DNA from: an uncultured Clostridia bacterium
GTDB lineage: Bacteria > Bacillota > Clostridia > Oscillospirales > Ruminococcaceae
Assembly: GCA_945923775.1 (NCBI GenBank)
Contig: CAMELR010000002.1
Coordinates: forward strand, 131,837-195,836
Reading direction: 5' to 3'
Length of the DNA: 64,000 nt
How positions within the stretch are numbered: position 1 is the stretch's first letter; each line of letters begins with the position of its first letter. The notes under the pieces are model-generated. The model was not told where the DNA came from. It searched no databases and worked only from the letters and a program-made list of their open reading frames with translations. Shown one piece after another: positions 26,313 through 34,244 of this stretch. Position numbers and translations under genes: made by a program.

Positions 26313-26936
26313 ATGAAAAGAACGGCAAAGGCGGCGTCAAAAAAGGGGTTCACCCTTATTGAGCTTGTTGTGGTCGTGGCGATAATCGGCGTGCTGGCGG
26401 GGCTCCTTGTGCCAACCATGTTCGACGCCGTGACGAATTCCCGCATAGCCTCCGCGCAGCAGACCGCCAAGGTCATACGCGACAGGAGCGCGGAGTTTTT
26501 CACGAAGATGGATACGCAGATGCACACCCATGTCGGCGAGGTTCAGAAGGTCGTGATAACGGTCGATAACGGCACGTGGAGCATGACCGGAGGCTCCGCC
26601 GCAGACTGGGTGGACGGCGTGAATCACTGGAATACCCTGCCGAGCGTGTCAGATCCCGGCAACGATTCCCGGCAGAATACGGAGCTTCTCTCAAGCCTTG
26701 CGGTTTCCGCGCAGGGCATCGGGACGGCGTATATTGAGATGTACGTCGAGTACGCCCATGTTGTCGGGGTTTCGGTGATAGAAGGAGCTTCCGCGCCTGC
26801 GGGCGCTATGCCCGCCGCGCAGGATTTCGCTGACCGCAGCTTCGGCTACGGAGGCGGCGACCGCGCCGGAAGAATGCAGGACGGCACAATAATAGGTACT
26901 GCGCCGATACTTGCATTAGTTGCTGATGACAACTGA
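26313..26936 (+). CDS. Prepilin, paralogue of the major pilin
   Basis: 207 residues: 12-residue basic leader ending KKG, then FTLIELVVVVAIIGVLAGLL with Glu5. The soluble part shares landmarks with the major pilin at 27208: NGTWSMTGG versus NGNWTVTGG, HVVGVSVIEG versus KVVGVMYVDG, and IIGTAPILA versus IVGTAPKLQ. It is therefore a diverged tandem copy. The ATG follows a GGTGAT site with short spacing, suggesting coupling to pilT and lower expression than the major pilin. The codon mix is GC-rich, unlike the major pilin. Confidence 0.85.
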   Translation: MKRTAKAASKKGFTLIELVVVVAIIGVLAGLLVPTMFDAVTNSRIASAQQTAKVIRDRSAEFFTKMDTQMHTHVGEVQKVVITVDNGTWSMTGGSAADWVDGVNHWNTLPSVSDPGNDSRQNTELLSSLAVSAQGIGTAYIEMYVEYAHVVGVSVIEGASAPAGAMPAAQDFADRSFGYGGGDRAGRMQDGTIIGTAPILALVADDN

Positions 26937-26939
26937 TGA

Positions 26940-26983
26940 GTGAATTGTGTAAACGATACGCAGAATTTACACAAAGAATTCAC
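26940..26983. promoter_or_regulatory. GTGAATT/AATTCAC inverted repeat upstream of the major pilin
   Basis: GTGAATT-GTGTAAA (26940-26953) is mirrored by TTTACAC-aaag-AATTCAC (26966-26983). It carries the same GTGAAT half-site found at the pilC promoter and lies about 85 bases upstream of the pilA -35. Confidence 0.5.
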
Positions 26984-27065
26984 ATAAATTGCACAAAAAG
27001 CGGCATTCGAAATAGAATATTTTAAACGAATTTACCCTTGCAATGCAATTGTTTTGAAAAAACTC

Positions 27066-27094
27066 TTGCAATTTTCATGCCGATAGGCTATAAT
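27066..27094 (+). promoter_or_regulatory. Promoter of the major pilin
   Basis: TTGCAA, a 17-base spacer and TATAAT. The resulting leader is about 107 bases. Confidence 0.85.
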
Positions 27095-27099
27095 GGGAT

Positions 27100-27205
27100 T
27101 ATGGCGAAGGAACGAACCTGAATTAAGTTCCGGCGCTCATAAAAATGGATATAACTCCGCTGGGGTTATACATAAACAAATTTTTTTCTTTACAGGAGGT
27201 CTTTA
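27100..27205 (+). other. Structured 5' leader of the major pilin mRNA
   Basis: Two hairpins: GGAAC/GTTCC around 27111-27132 and a 9-bp stem TATAACTCC-GCT-GGGGTTATA (27150-27170). Seven T residues follow about 10 bases after the second. Stable leaders are common on abundant pilin messages; attenuation is also possible. GGAGG sits 8 bases before the start codon. Confidence 0.5.
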
Positions 27206-27207
27206 CA

Positions 27208-27807
27208 ATGATAAAGAAGCTTCAGGCTCTCAAGGCCAAGAAGGGCTTTACACTCGTAGAGCTCGTAGTAGTAATCGCTATCATCGGCGTACTTGCTGCT
27301 ATTCTCGTTCCCACAATGCTCGGCGTAGTTCAGGATTCCAGAATCACTTCTGCTGACTCTGCTGCTGCACAGATCAAGAACCAGACCACAAACTTCCTCA
27401 CTCAGATGGACGCTGCTAAGAAGTCCCTGACCAATGGCACAACTACAGATCCTGCTCCTATGAATATCGTTGTTAGCAACGGTAACTGGACAGTAACTGG
27501 CGGTCCTGGAAGCTTTGGCGGCAACGGAACATGGAACGGCACAACTGATAAGAACAAGGACTATGCTGCTTACATGAAGGATGTTCTCGGCGATATCAAG
27601 AATGCTTATATCAATGTTCAGCTTAACCAGGGCAAGGTTGTAGGCGTTATGTATGTTGATGGTTACACAACTTACGATGGCGGCGTTAACCCGACCCAGG
27701 CTCAGTACCTCGCTGGTTCTATCAACTGGGCAGGTTCTAAGGCTGGTATCGATGGCAGCCAGTACATCGTTGGTACTGCTCCCAAGCTCCAGAAGTCTAC
27801 CACTTAA
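27208..27807 (+). CDS. pilA: Major type IV pilin
   Basis: 199 residues: 13-residue leader MIKKLQALKAKKG, cleavage before FTLVELVVVIAIIGVLAAIL with Glu18 (mature Glu5), then a Gly/Thr/Asn-rich globular domain. It has its own strong promoter, a structured leader, an optimal CAGGAGG site and a terminator. Alanine is mostly GCT and the gene is visibly less GC-rich in third positions than its neighbours, as for a very highly expressed gene. No cysteine pair is present, so the D-loop disulphide of proteobacterial pilins is absent. An in-frame upstream ATG at 27145 lies in the leader and has no ribosome site. Confidence 0.92.
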   Translation: MIKKLQALKAKKGFTLVELVVVIAIIGVLAAILVPTMLGVVQDSRITSADSAAAQIKNQTTNFLTQMDAAKKSLTNGTTTDPAPMNIVVSNGNWTVTGGPGSFGGNGTWNGTTDKNKDYAAYMKDVLGDIKNAYINVQLNQGKVVGVMYVDGYTTYDGGVNPTQAQYLAGSINWAGSKAGIDGSQYIVGTAPKLQKSTT

Positions 27808-27851
27808 TCTGTCGCGGAAAACCGAGTTTTCCAGCTCTGAATGACACAATG

Positions 27852-27890
27852 TTCCTCGGCGGCGTAAGCCGTCGGGGAATTAGTGTTATT
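27852..27890 (+). terminator. Terminator-like hairpin after the major pilin
   Basis: A 12-bp stem TTCCTCGGCGGC-GTAA-GCCGTCGGGGAA (two wobble pairs), followed by a loose U-rich stretch. The weak tract may allow read-through into the next pilin gene. Confidence 0.65.
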
Positions 27891-27931
27891 ATTCAAGCGT
27901 TTATCCAACATCAGATGAACGTTTGAATAAT
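27888..27931. repeat. 14-bp inverted repeat between pilin genes
   Basis: ATTATTCAAGCGTT and AACGTTTGAATAAT face each other across 16 bases (one wobble pair). It lies immediately after the terminator hairpin and before the next pilin gene; it could be an operator or an RNA stem. Confidence 0.6.
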
Positions 27932-27966
27932 GGCGCTCCCGAAATCAACGAAAGGCGGAATATCAC

Positions 27967-28683
27967 ATGATACAATACCTTCAGAGACTAAAGCACAAAA
28001 AGGGCTTTACGCTTGTCGAGCTTGCGGTCGTTATCGGAATCATCGTTGTGCTGACTGCGATAATTATGGTGAACATGATCGGCGGAGATACTGAGAAGAT
28101 ACTCAGGGCGAACTCAAACGCGCAGACGTTCTTCACGGCGAGCCAGATAACGCTCACCCGCGCGCACCTTACCGAGCGCCAGATCGTTGACTATCCGGCT
28201 GGAGAGACCAAGTTCATCGAATACAAGGACGGATACAACGAGCTGAACGGCACGTATCTGTTCATTGAGGCGCATTTCAAGGAGAGCGGCATTGACTGGC
28301 TCCACGTTGATAACTACCTTAACAAGCTGATGGCGCGCGGCGAATCCGACGCGATGACCGCGCTTGAGCAGAACCTTTCCACAAATCTCAGCGAGTATAT
28401 CGCTGAGAGCGCCGAAGGCTACTTCTACGCAATGTGCGACAAGAATTTCGCCGTGACCTACGCGCATTACTGCCAGGACAGACTGCCCGAATTCAAGGGC
28501 GAGGAGCTGTCGGCGTTCCGCGATAAGTATATGTTCGGCGTAGGAATGAAGCTCCCTAACATGGGCAGCGTTATCGGCGTATGCACGGATATCGACCCCA
28601 ATACAGACGGTATCCAGACTCCCGCAACCGGAGAATACGCATTTGGAATTCCGGCTTCGTACACTGGCTATCTGTCCGCTTGA
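27967..28683 (+). CDS. Prepilin-like protein
   Basis: 238 residues with a 13-residue leader ending KKG followed by FTLVELAVVIGIIVVLTAII and Glu5. The soluble domain is more acidic and longer than that of the major pilin and has two cysteines (SAEGYFYAMCDK and AHYCQDRLPEF) plus a third near GVCTDID. It is likely a minor or accessory pilin. It starts with an AAAGGCGG site and is followed by a strong terminator that closes the pilus region. Confidence 0.82.
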   Translation: MIQYLQRLKHKKGFTLVELAVVIGIIVVLTAIIMVNMIGGDTEKILRANSNAQTFFTASQITLTRAHLTERQIVDYPAGETKFIEYKDGYNELNGTYLFIEAHFKESGIDWLHVDNYLNKLMARGESDAMTALEQNLSTNLSEYIAESAEGYFYAMCDKNFAVTYAHYCQDRLPEFKGEELSAFRDKYMFGVGMKLPNMGSVIGVCTDIDPNTDGIQTPATGEYAFGIPASYTGYLSA

Positions 28684-28694
28684 CATTAAATTTG

Positions 28695-28726
28695 AACCGC
28701 TCCGGTCAGACCGGGGCGGTTTTTGC
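28695..28726 (+). terminator. Terminator closing the pilus region
   Basis: A 12-bp stem AACCGCTCCGGT-CAG-ACCGGGGCGGTT followed by TTTT. Confidence 0.9.
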
Positions 28727-28777
28727 TCTTTCTGGGGGATTTTTTTGAGAAAAATGCAAAAAATAATGCAGAAAAGC

Positions 28778-28804
28778 TAAAGTTGTGAAGGTAACTGCCG
28801 ATAA
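28778..28804 (+). promoter_or_regulatory. Sigma-28 (SigD/FliA) promoter of the late flagellar operon
   Basis: TAAAGTTG, an 11-base spacer and GCCGATAA: a near-perfect match to the sigma-28 consensus TAAAGTTT-N11-GCCGATAA. It lies about 90 bases before flgM. Confidence 0.92.
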
Positions 28805-28891
28805 TATAAGTAGGCAAAAGAATGCGGGCGTACTATGCAAATATGAAAACGCCCGGGATCATAACGAAAATTGCAAAGGAGGCAGATGTAT

Positions 28892-29155
28892 ATGGAAATA
28901 AAAAGAATAAACGGGGTGCTTTCCGCATACCAGACCGTAAAGAAAAGCGCGGCGCCCAAAACTGAAACTGCTTCCTCGGTGAGAAATACAGACAGGGTCG
29001 AATTCGGATTCGAGACCGCGTTGCAGGCTGCGAAGAACGGCATTGCGGCGGCGGTAAAGGCAGACGCGGCTCCGCAGGAGCTGGCACAGGCACAGCAGGC
29101 TCTCGACAGCGGCGTTGAGGCGAACGACCTCGCGTCTTATATTCTCTTCGGGTGA
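28892..29155 (+). CDS. flgM: Anti-sigma-28 factor FlgM-like
   Basis: 87 residues, small and probably largely disordered in its first half, with a helical C-terminus ending ALDSGVEANDLASYILFG. FlgM proteins bind sigma-28 until the hook is complete and are then exported. Sequence resemblance alone is weak; the assignment rests on size, C-terminal pattern and position directly after a sigma-28 promoter and before flgN-flgK. ATG at 28892 is 9 bases after AAAGGAGG; an ATG two codons earlier is too close. Confidence 0.65.
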   Translation: MEIKRINGVLSAYQTVKKSAAPKTETASSVRNTDRVEFGFETALQAAKNGIAAAVKADAAPQELAQAQQALDSGVEANDLASYILFG

Positions 29156-29159
29156 TAAA

Positions 29160-29639
29160 ATGGACGAAAGAACCGCGCAGGCAGTAATAAAATGCCTTGA
29201 AATAGACTGCGATTTCTACCGGGAGCTTCACGTGTTCCTGATGAAAAAGCACACAAAGATACTTGACGACGATCTCGAGTGGCTCACGAACTCGCTTAAT
29301 ACCGAGCAGGCTTACGTGATGAAGAGCCAGTCGCTGGAGACCAAGCGCCAGGCGCTTTTTGACGGGCTGGGTATCTCAGGCAGGAAGCTGTCCGAGATGA
29401 TCGGCGAGGCTCCGAAGGAGTATCAGGCGAAGCTGAAACAGCTTTCCAACCAGATCGCAGACCTCGTTGACGGCATAAGGGAAATAAACGAACAGACCAA
29501 CGAGATAGTAAAGCGCAAGCTCGATAATCAGACGGAATTCGTAAAGCGCGCCGGGATATTCAACAAGCCCGAAACTTACACGAAGAATGCTTCAAAGGTC
29601 ACCGGAGGAAGCTCCGCGAAGGCTTTCAGAGAGATTTAG
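29160..29639 (+). CDS. flgN: Flagellar export chaperone FlgN-like
   Basis: 159 residues, almost entirely helical and coiled coil (YRELHVFLMKKHTKILDDDL; QIADLVDGIREINEQTNEIVK), as in FlgN proteins, which escort FlgK and FlgL to the export gate. It begins 5 bases after the flgM stop with GGTGAT as ribosome site and ends 11 bases before flgK, the expected order in Firmicutes. Confidence 0.8.
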   Translation: MDERTAQAVIKCLEIDCDFYRELHVFLMKKHTKILDDDLEWLTNSLNTEQAYVMKSQSLETKRQALFDGLGISGRKLSEMIGEAPKEYQAKLKQLSNQIADLVDGIREINEQTNEIVKRKLDNQTEFVKRAGIFNKPETYTKNASKVTGGSSAKAFREI

Positions 29640-29650
29640 GAGGAAAATAT

Positions 29651-31255
29651 ATGCGTCCTACGTTTTTAGGATTTGAGACACAGAAGCGCACTCTTCAGGT
29701 CGCTCAGAAGAACCTTGATATCGCGGGCAACAACATTTCGAATATCAACACCGTAGGCTACACCCGCCAGAGGGTAGACCTATACGCAATGTACGTCAGC
29801 GGAAACAGGAGCCTGAGATGGTGCAGCAATACGAATAATCTTTCGCTAACCGGCCAGGGCGTTAATTCCTACGGCGTGAGCCAGACGAGGGATCAGTACA
29901 TCGACAAGCGCTACCGCGAGAACACTGCTGTAGAAGCTGAGACCGAGAAAAAGGTGAATATCCTCTCGGACGTTGAAGACGTGCTTGACAATATCGACAC
30001 CGACGGACTTCAGTACTACACCGAGCAGTACTTCAAGGCGTTACAGGATTACTCAGTAGAGCGCCCGGACGCTGCTGAAGTCGCTACGATAGCGGTGAAT
30101 TCAGCAACGAACCTCTGCCGCATACTTAACGATTACAGCACGAAGCTCAGCGAAGTCGAGGATACATACGTCAGCGAAACCAAGAATACTGTGACATATG
30201 TAAACAACCTGCTCAGCGAGATGAACCAGCTTAACAAGCGCATTGCGAAGGAGAAGATGTGCTATCCCGACGAGTACGGCCCTAACGAGCTGTACGATCA
30301 GCTCAATATGTACATCGACGAGCTTGCGAATTACGGCGATATCTCGATCACCAAGCACTCCAACGGAACTATTTCGGTGGACATGGCAGGCGTGAACGTC
30401 CTGAATGCTGAGAAATTCAAGACGAACAGCCTTGTAATGCAGGATTACTACGCAAATGGGCAGGTGGTTCTCAATTTTGAGAGCGGCGAGGAGGTCAACC
30501 TCCACTCCGGCGTGCTCAAGGCCTACATAGATACGCTCAACGGCAATGGCGTTTATGCTACCGGCCGTCAGAACGGCTCTTATGGCATAGCTTATTACAA
30601 GTCAGCAATAGATATCTTTGCAAGGACCCTTGCGGATACGTTCAACGCCGCTAACGGCGCGGACGACGACCCCGCGCGCCAGATGTTCGTAGGATATCCC
30701 TCCGGCGGCAAGGACCCGACAGCCGACGAAAACAAGGACGGCGTGCTTGACGGCGGCTATTCCGAGGTGCTCATCACCGCAGGCAATATCCACGTTTCCA
30801 CCGTGTGGAGAGAAAATCCCACGATGATCGGTATGGTGAAGTCCATCGACCCCGCTACCGGCGAACAGCGCTACGGCTACGATGAAACCGTAGATTCAAA
30901 CGGAAACGTAACGCTTCAGAACACGAACGTGCTGTTCCTGCTGTCGAAGTTTGAAAAGGGAGTCAAGTTCGGCAACGAGAACGACTTCAAGGGCGACATT
31001 TACCAGTACATTTCATTCATAAGCGACAGACTCGCTGAAACGATAAGCTACGAGACCAGCCGCAACGAAACTGCGAAGTCCACTGTGGATACGCTGCTTG
31101 ACGCCCGCGACGAGGTTTCCGGCGTACAGATGGACGAGGAAGGCATCAACATGCTGAACTACCAGAAGTGGTACAGCGCTTCCTCACGTATGCTCACAAC
31201 CCTTGACGACGCCCTCGACAAGCTGATAAACGGCACCGGGCGTGTAGGTCTGTAA
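29651..31255 (+). CDS. flgK: Flagellar hook-associated protein 1 FlgK
   Basis: 534 residues forming the first hook-filament junction ring. The N-terminal D0 motif NNISNINTVGYTRQRVDL and the C-terminal helix region (MLNYQKWYSASSRMLTTLDDALDKL) are both present and typical. Length is normal for the family. AGGAGG precedes the start; flgL follows after 11 bases. Confidence 0.95.
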   Translation: MRPTFLGFETQKRTLQVAQKNLDIAGNNISNINTVGYTRQRVDLYAMYVSGNRSLRWCSNTNNLSLTGQGVNSYGVSQTRDQYIDKRYRENTAVEAETEKKVNILSDVEDVLDNIDTDGLQYYTEQYFKALQDYSVERPDAAEVATIAVNSATNLCRILNDYSTKLSEVEDTYVSETKNTVTYVNNLLSEMNQLNKRIAKEKMCYPDEYGPNELYDQLNMYIDELANYGDISITKHSNGTISVDMAGVNVLNAEKFKTNSLVMQDYYANGQVVLNFESGEEVNLHSGVLKAYIDTLNGNGVYATGRQNGSYGIAYYKSAIDIFARTLADTFNAANGADDDPARQMFVGYPSGGKDPTADENKDGVLDGGYSEVLITAGNIHVSTVWRENPTMIGMVKSIDPATGEQRYGYDETVDSNGNVTLQNTNVLFLLSKFEKGVKFGNENDFKGDIYQYISFISDRLAETISYETSRNETAKSTVDTLLDARDEVSGVQMDEEGINMLNYQKWYSASSRMLTTLDDALDKLINGTGRVGL

Positions 31256-31266
31256 GGAGGACATAG

Positions 31267-32790
31267 ATGAGAATAACTAATTCCACTCTCCTGAGAAATT
31301 ACGACAGGAACCTCAAGCGTATTTCCACTGCGAAGTACTCTTCTGAAAACAAGATATACTCCGGCAGACAGTACACTCGTGCGAGCCAGTCCCCACTGAA
31401 GGCGGCGAAGGCGCTCACCGTAAGGAAGCAGCTCTGGCATACCGAGCAGTACAAGGAAAACCTCAATGTCGCCGACAAGTTCTACACCGAGGCTGAGACT
31501 TCCCTGCTCCAGATATCTGATTCGCTCGCGAATGTCCGCGAAACGATAATCTACGCCTGCAACTCTACAAAAGATGAAAGCGTTGATCTCAACATACTTG
31601 CCGAGCAGCTCGAAACAAAGGCTAAGGAAATGGTGTCCATATTCAACACTGACAGTGCAGAGCGTGCTATATTCGGCGGTGAGAGTAACAGCGCCGAGCC
31701 GTTTACACTTCAGTATGACGAGAACGGACGCGCTACAACGGTGCTGTATCACGGAGTCCCGGTCAATGCGATGTCCGACGCTTCAGGCTATCCGTATTCC
31801 AAAGATGTCTATATAGATATCGGTATCGGTATGGTAATGAACGATAACCAGGAGATAGACCCTCAGTCGGCGCTGAAAATATCCTTTAATGGTGCGGCGG
31901 TTTCCGGCTGTGGATTTGAAGGCTCTGACAAGGATCTTTCAAAGCTCAATCTCAAGAGCCTGAACCCGGGCGAAGATGATGATAATACCATTCGTATCAC
32001 CGCCAGCGGAAAGACTGTAACGGTAAATTTCAAGGGCAGAAATACGGACGATATACAGAAGGCAATCGACGACGCGTTCAATAATGCGGGCGTTGCCGGA
32101 CCTAAGATAAGCGAAAAAGGCGAGCTTACCATGGACGACGGTTCAACGGCAGAGATATCTGAAACTCCGTATATTGACCTCGAAAAGCTGACCGATGGCA
32201 AGAAATATTCGTTTGATATCTACGCGAACGGCAAAAAGAAAACCATCAACTTCACAGCAGGCGCTACAGCCGCCGACAGCATGAAGAATATCCAGGATAA
32301 ACTTAACGAGGAGTTCAAGAAGGAAAAGAACACCCCGGTTATCGCGGAGGACGGCTCCATTACAGTGAAGAACAACGCAGGTGAGGATTCACAGGTGTAT
32401 CTCGCCAAGAGCAATGGCGGTGACGCGCCCACGTTCAAGAACGGAGACACATACTCCAACAACTACATACAGGTAACGCTTGACGCGGCAGCGGCGCTTC
32501 GCAGGGGCGACCTGGACTACGCTAACGCATGTATCGACAGAATAGTAAATTCTTCTGAGAATCTGCTGGTCGAGATAGCAGACCTCGGTAACGCCGAGGA
32601 ATACATCGAGTTTAACACGAGCCGTTTCGACACAAGAGAGCTGAACCTCAAGGATCGCCAGAAAACTCTTGAAGCCACCGACCTGGAGTCTGAGATTACG
32701 TTGATGAAAACCTACGAGGCTATCTACAATGCGGCTCTTCAGATGTCAAGCTCGATAATCCCGAACAGCATATTTAATTATATTTCGTAA
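31267..32790 (+). CDS. flgL: Flagellar hook-associated protein 3 FlgL, enlarged
   Basis: 507 residues; usual FlgL is near 300. The N-terminal D0/D1 (MRITNSTLLRNYDRNL, SPLKAAKALTVRKQLW) and the C-terminal helices (ESEITLMKTYEAIYNAALQM) are conserved. The extra length is a central, surface-exposed insertion (about 200-410) containing two similar copies of a small domain: TIRITASGKTVTVNF...NTDDIQKAIDDAF and SFDIYANGKKKTINF...AADSMKNIQDKL. FlgL forms the second junction ring between hook and filament. AAGGAGG precedes the start. Confidence 0.93.
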   Translation: MRITNSTLLRNYDRNLKRISTAKYSSENKIYSGRQYTRASQSPLKAAKALTVRKQLWHTEQYKENLNVADKFYTEAETSLLQISDSLANVRETIIYACNSTKDESVDLNILAEQLETKAKEMVSIFNTDSAERAIFGGESNSAEPFTLQYDENGRATTVLYHGVPVNAMSDASGYPYSKDVYIDIGIGMVMNDNQEIDPQSALKISFNGAAVSGCGFEGSDKDLSKLNLKSLNPGEDDDNTIRITASGKTVTVNFKGRNTDDIQKAIDDAFNNAGVAGPKISEKGELTMDDGSTAEISETPYIDLEKLTDGKKYSFDIYANGKKKTINFTAGATAADSMKNIQDKLNEEFKKEKNTPVIAEDGSITVKNNAGEDSQVYLAKSNGGDAPTFKNGDTYSNNYIQVTLDAAAALRRGDLDYANACIDRIVNSSENLLVEIADLGNAEEYIEFNTSRFDTRELNLKDRQKTLEATDLESEITLMKTYEAIYNAALQMSSSIIPNSIFNYIS

Positions 32791-32912
32791 AAATTATTTG
32801 GTTGATTGATTGGTCATAATGCGCAGCGGCGCCTGTCAGGACGCGGCGAAGGCAAGGAAGCCGAAGCATTAGTTTATATGTTAAGCACAGGACAACTCAG
32901 GAGGTGTTGGAA

Positions 32913-33539
32913 GTGAACAGCAATTTGTTACAGATCACGACGATCCCGATATCCATTGAGATCAAGGTGACTAACGCGAAGTATCAGTACCCCGAGGGAA
33001 AAGACAGACAGCCCAAGGTAAACATCACGAATACCCAGGGCGGATATGTCATGAAGGCTGACCCGATAAAGGTGAAAATCGACACCTACGAGGCAAGAAA
33101 GAGCCTCGGCTACGGCCATATGACGGACGGGGACATGATGAGCAAAAAAGCGCAGGAGGGATTTTCACTTGCGTTCCAGGGCACGGCAAGAGTCGCGTCT
33201 GAGGGTAATATGCTCGCAAGAGGAATGTCCGCGTCGGAAATAGCGATACAGAACGCGAGAGCCGGCGCAACTGTGGAAACGATCATGGAGTTCCTGCCGA
33301 AGGAGGGCGCAGATATCACCTTTGACGGCGGCACGCTCAGCATAGACTATGAGATGGGAGATCAGGAGATCGACTGGGATACCGTAAACGAGCTGCCTAT
33401 GGAATTCGTTCCCGGCAGTGTGGAACTCATCGTACGGGACAGACCCCGCGTTGAGATAGAGTATCTTGGAGATCCTATCTATTTCCCGGCAAGCGCTAAC
33501 CCTAACTACAAGCCTCCGGTGCTTGATATAAAGGGCTGA
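32913..33539 (+). CDS. DUF6470 (YviE-like) flagellar-locus protein
   Basis: 208 residues, resembling the YviE/DUF6470 family found between flgL and fliW in Bacillus and Clostridia; function unknown. It begins with a hydrophilic beta segment (ITTIPISIEIKVTNAKY) and has IDTYEARKSLGYG and MEFVPGSVEL. No signal peptide. GTG at 32913 lies about 8 bases after AGGAGG and is preferred over the earlier GTG inside that site. The 122-base gap after flgL contains a GCATTA/TAATGC pairing but no promoter I can recognise. Confidence 0.75.
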   Translation: MNSNLLQITTIPISIEIKVTNAKYQYPEGKDRQPKVNITNTQGGYVMKADPIKVKIDTYEARKSLGYGHMTDGDMMSKKAQEGFSLAFQGTARVASEGNMLARGMSASEIAIQNARAGATVETIMEFLPKEGADITFDGGTLSIDYEMGDQEIDWDTVNELPMEFVPGSVELIVRDRPRVEIEYLGDPIYFPASANPNYKPPVLDIKG

Positions 33540-33578
33540 GTTTTCTGAAAGGAGCGGCGGAATACGCCGGATTTGCCT

Positions 33579-34007
33579 ATGAAGATAATCACAAGAGATT
33601 TCGGCGAGCAGGAGATCGAGGAAGATAAGATCATCACCTTCCCCGAAGGCATCATCGGTTTTGAGGACGTCAAGAGATACGCGCTGCTCAGTCCGCTGGG
33701 TGACGGAGTGTTCCCGATGTGGCTTCAGGCTGTTGACTCAAAGGAACCCTGCTTCGTGGTCTACGACCCGATGGTGATATACAGCGACTACCGCTTCGTG
33801 ATATCCGACGAGGAGCAGAAGCTGCTCAACATCACCGAGGACTCGCCGTACCGCTGCCTTGCGGTGGCTATAGTACCCGAGGATTACAAAAAGACCACCA
33901 TCAACCTGCGCTGTCCCATCATTATCAACACTAATGAGCGCAGGGCTGCACAGGTCATTCTGACGGAGCATTATGAGTTCAAGGCTCCGGTCTACGAGGA
34001 GGTCTGA
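33579..34007 (+). CDS. fliW: Flagellar assembly factor FliW
   Basis: 142 residues. FliW binds flagellin and CsrA and relieves CsrA repression of flagellin translation in B. subtilis. Typical segments: ITFPEGIIGFEDVKRYAL and YRCLAVAIVPEDY, CPIIIN near the end. ATG at 33579 gives the normal MKIITRDFGE start; the AAAGGAG site lies about 25 bases upstream, separated from the start by a small CGGCG-GAATA-CGCCG hairpin that would bring them closer. csrA begins 3 bases after the stop, as in B. subtilis. Confidence 0.95.
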   Translation: MKIITRDFGEQEIEEDKIITFPEGIIGFEDVKRYALLSPLGDGVFPMWLQAVDSKEPCFVVYDPMVIYSDYRFVISDEEQKLLNITEDSPYRCLAVAIVPEDYKKTTINLRCPIIINTNERRAAQVILTEHYEFKAPVYEEV

Positions 34008-34009
34008 CC

Positions 34010-34243
34010 ATGCTCGTAGTTACAAGGAAGCTCGATGAGAGCCTGATAATCTCCGACAATATTGAGATAACCGTGTTGGAGATAGGCAAGGATAAGGTCA
34101 AGATAGGCATAAACGCTCCAAAAGAGGTAAAGGTCATCAGAAGCGAGCTGAAAGATGCGCGTCAGACGAATGAACAGTCGGCGCATATTTCCGGCGGTGC
34201 AATAGCCGGGCTTCTGAATCAGCATAAACAGGAGGAAAAGTAA
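34010..34243 (+). CDS. csrA: Carbon storage regulator CsrA
   Basis: 77 residues; RNA-binding translational repressor that recognises GGA in hairpin loops. The N-terminus MLVVTRKLDESLIISDNI and the EVKVIRSEL segment are conserved. It lies between fliW and fliD with minimal spacing, so the antagonist FliW is made from the same mRNA. The expected target, flagellin, is not in this window. The C-terminus is about 15 residues longer than the shortest CsrA forms. Confidence 0.96.
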   Translation: MLVVTRKLDESLIISDNIEITVLEIGKDKVKIGINAPKEVKVIRSELKDARQTNEQSAHISGGAIAGLLNQHKQEEK

Positions 34244-34244
34244 C

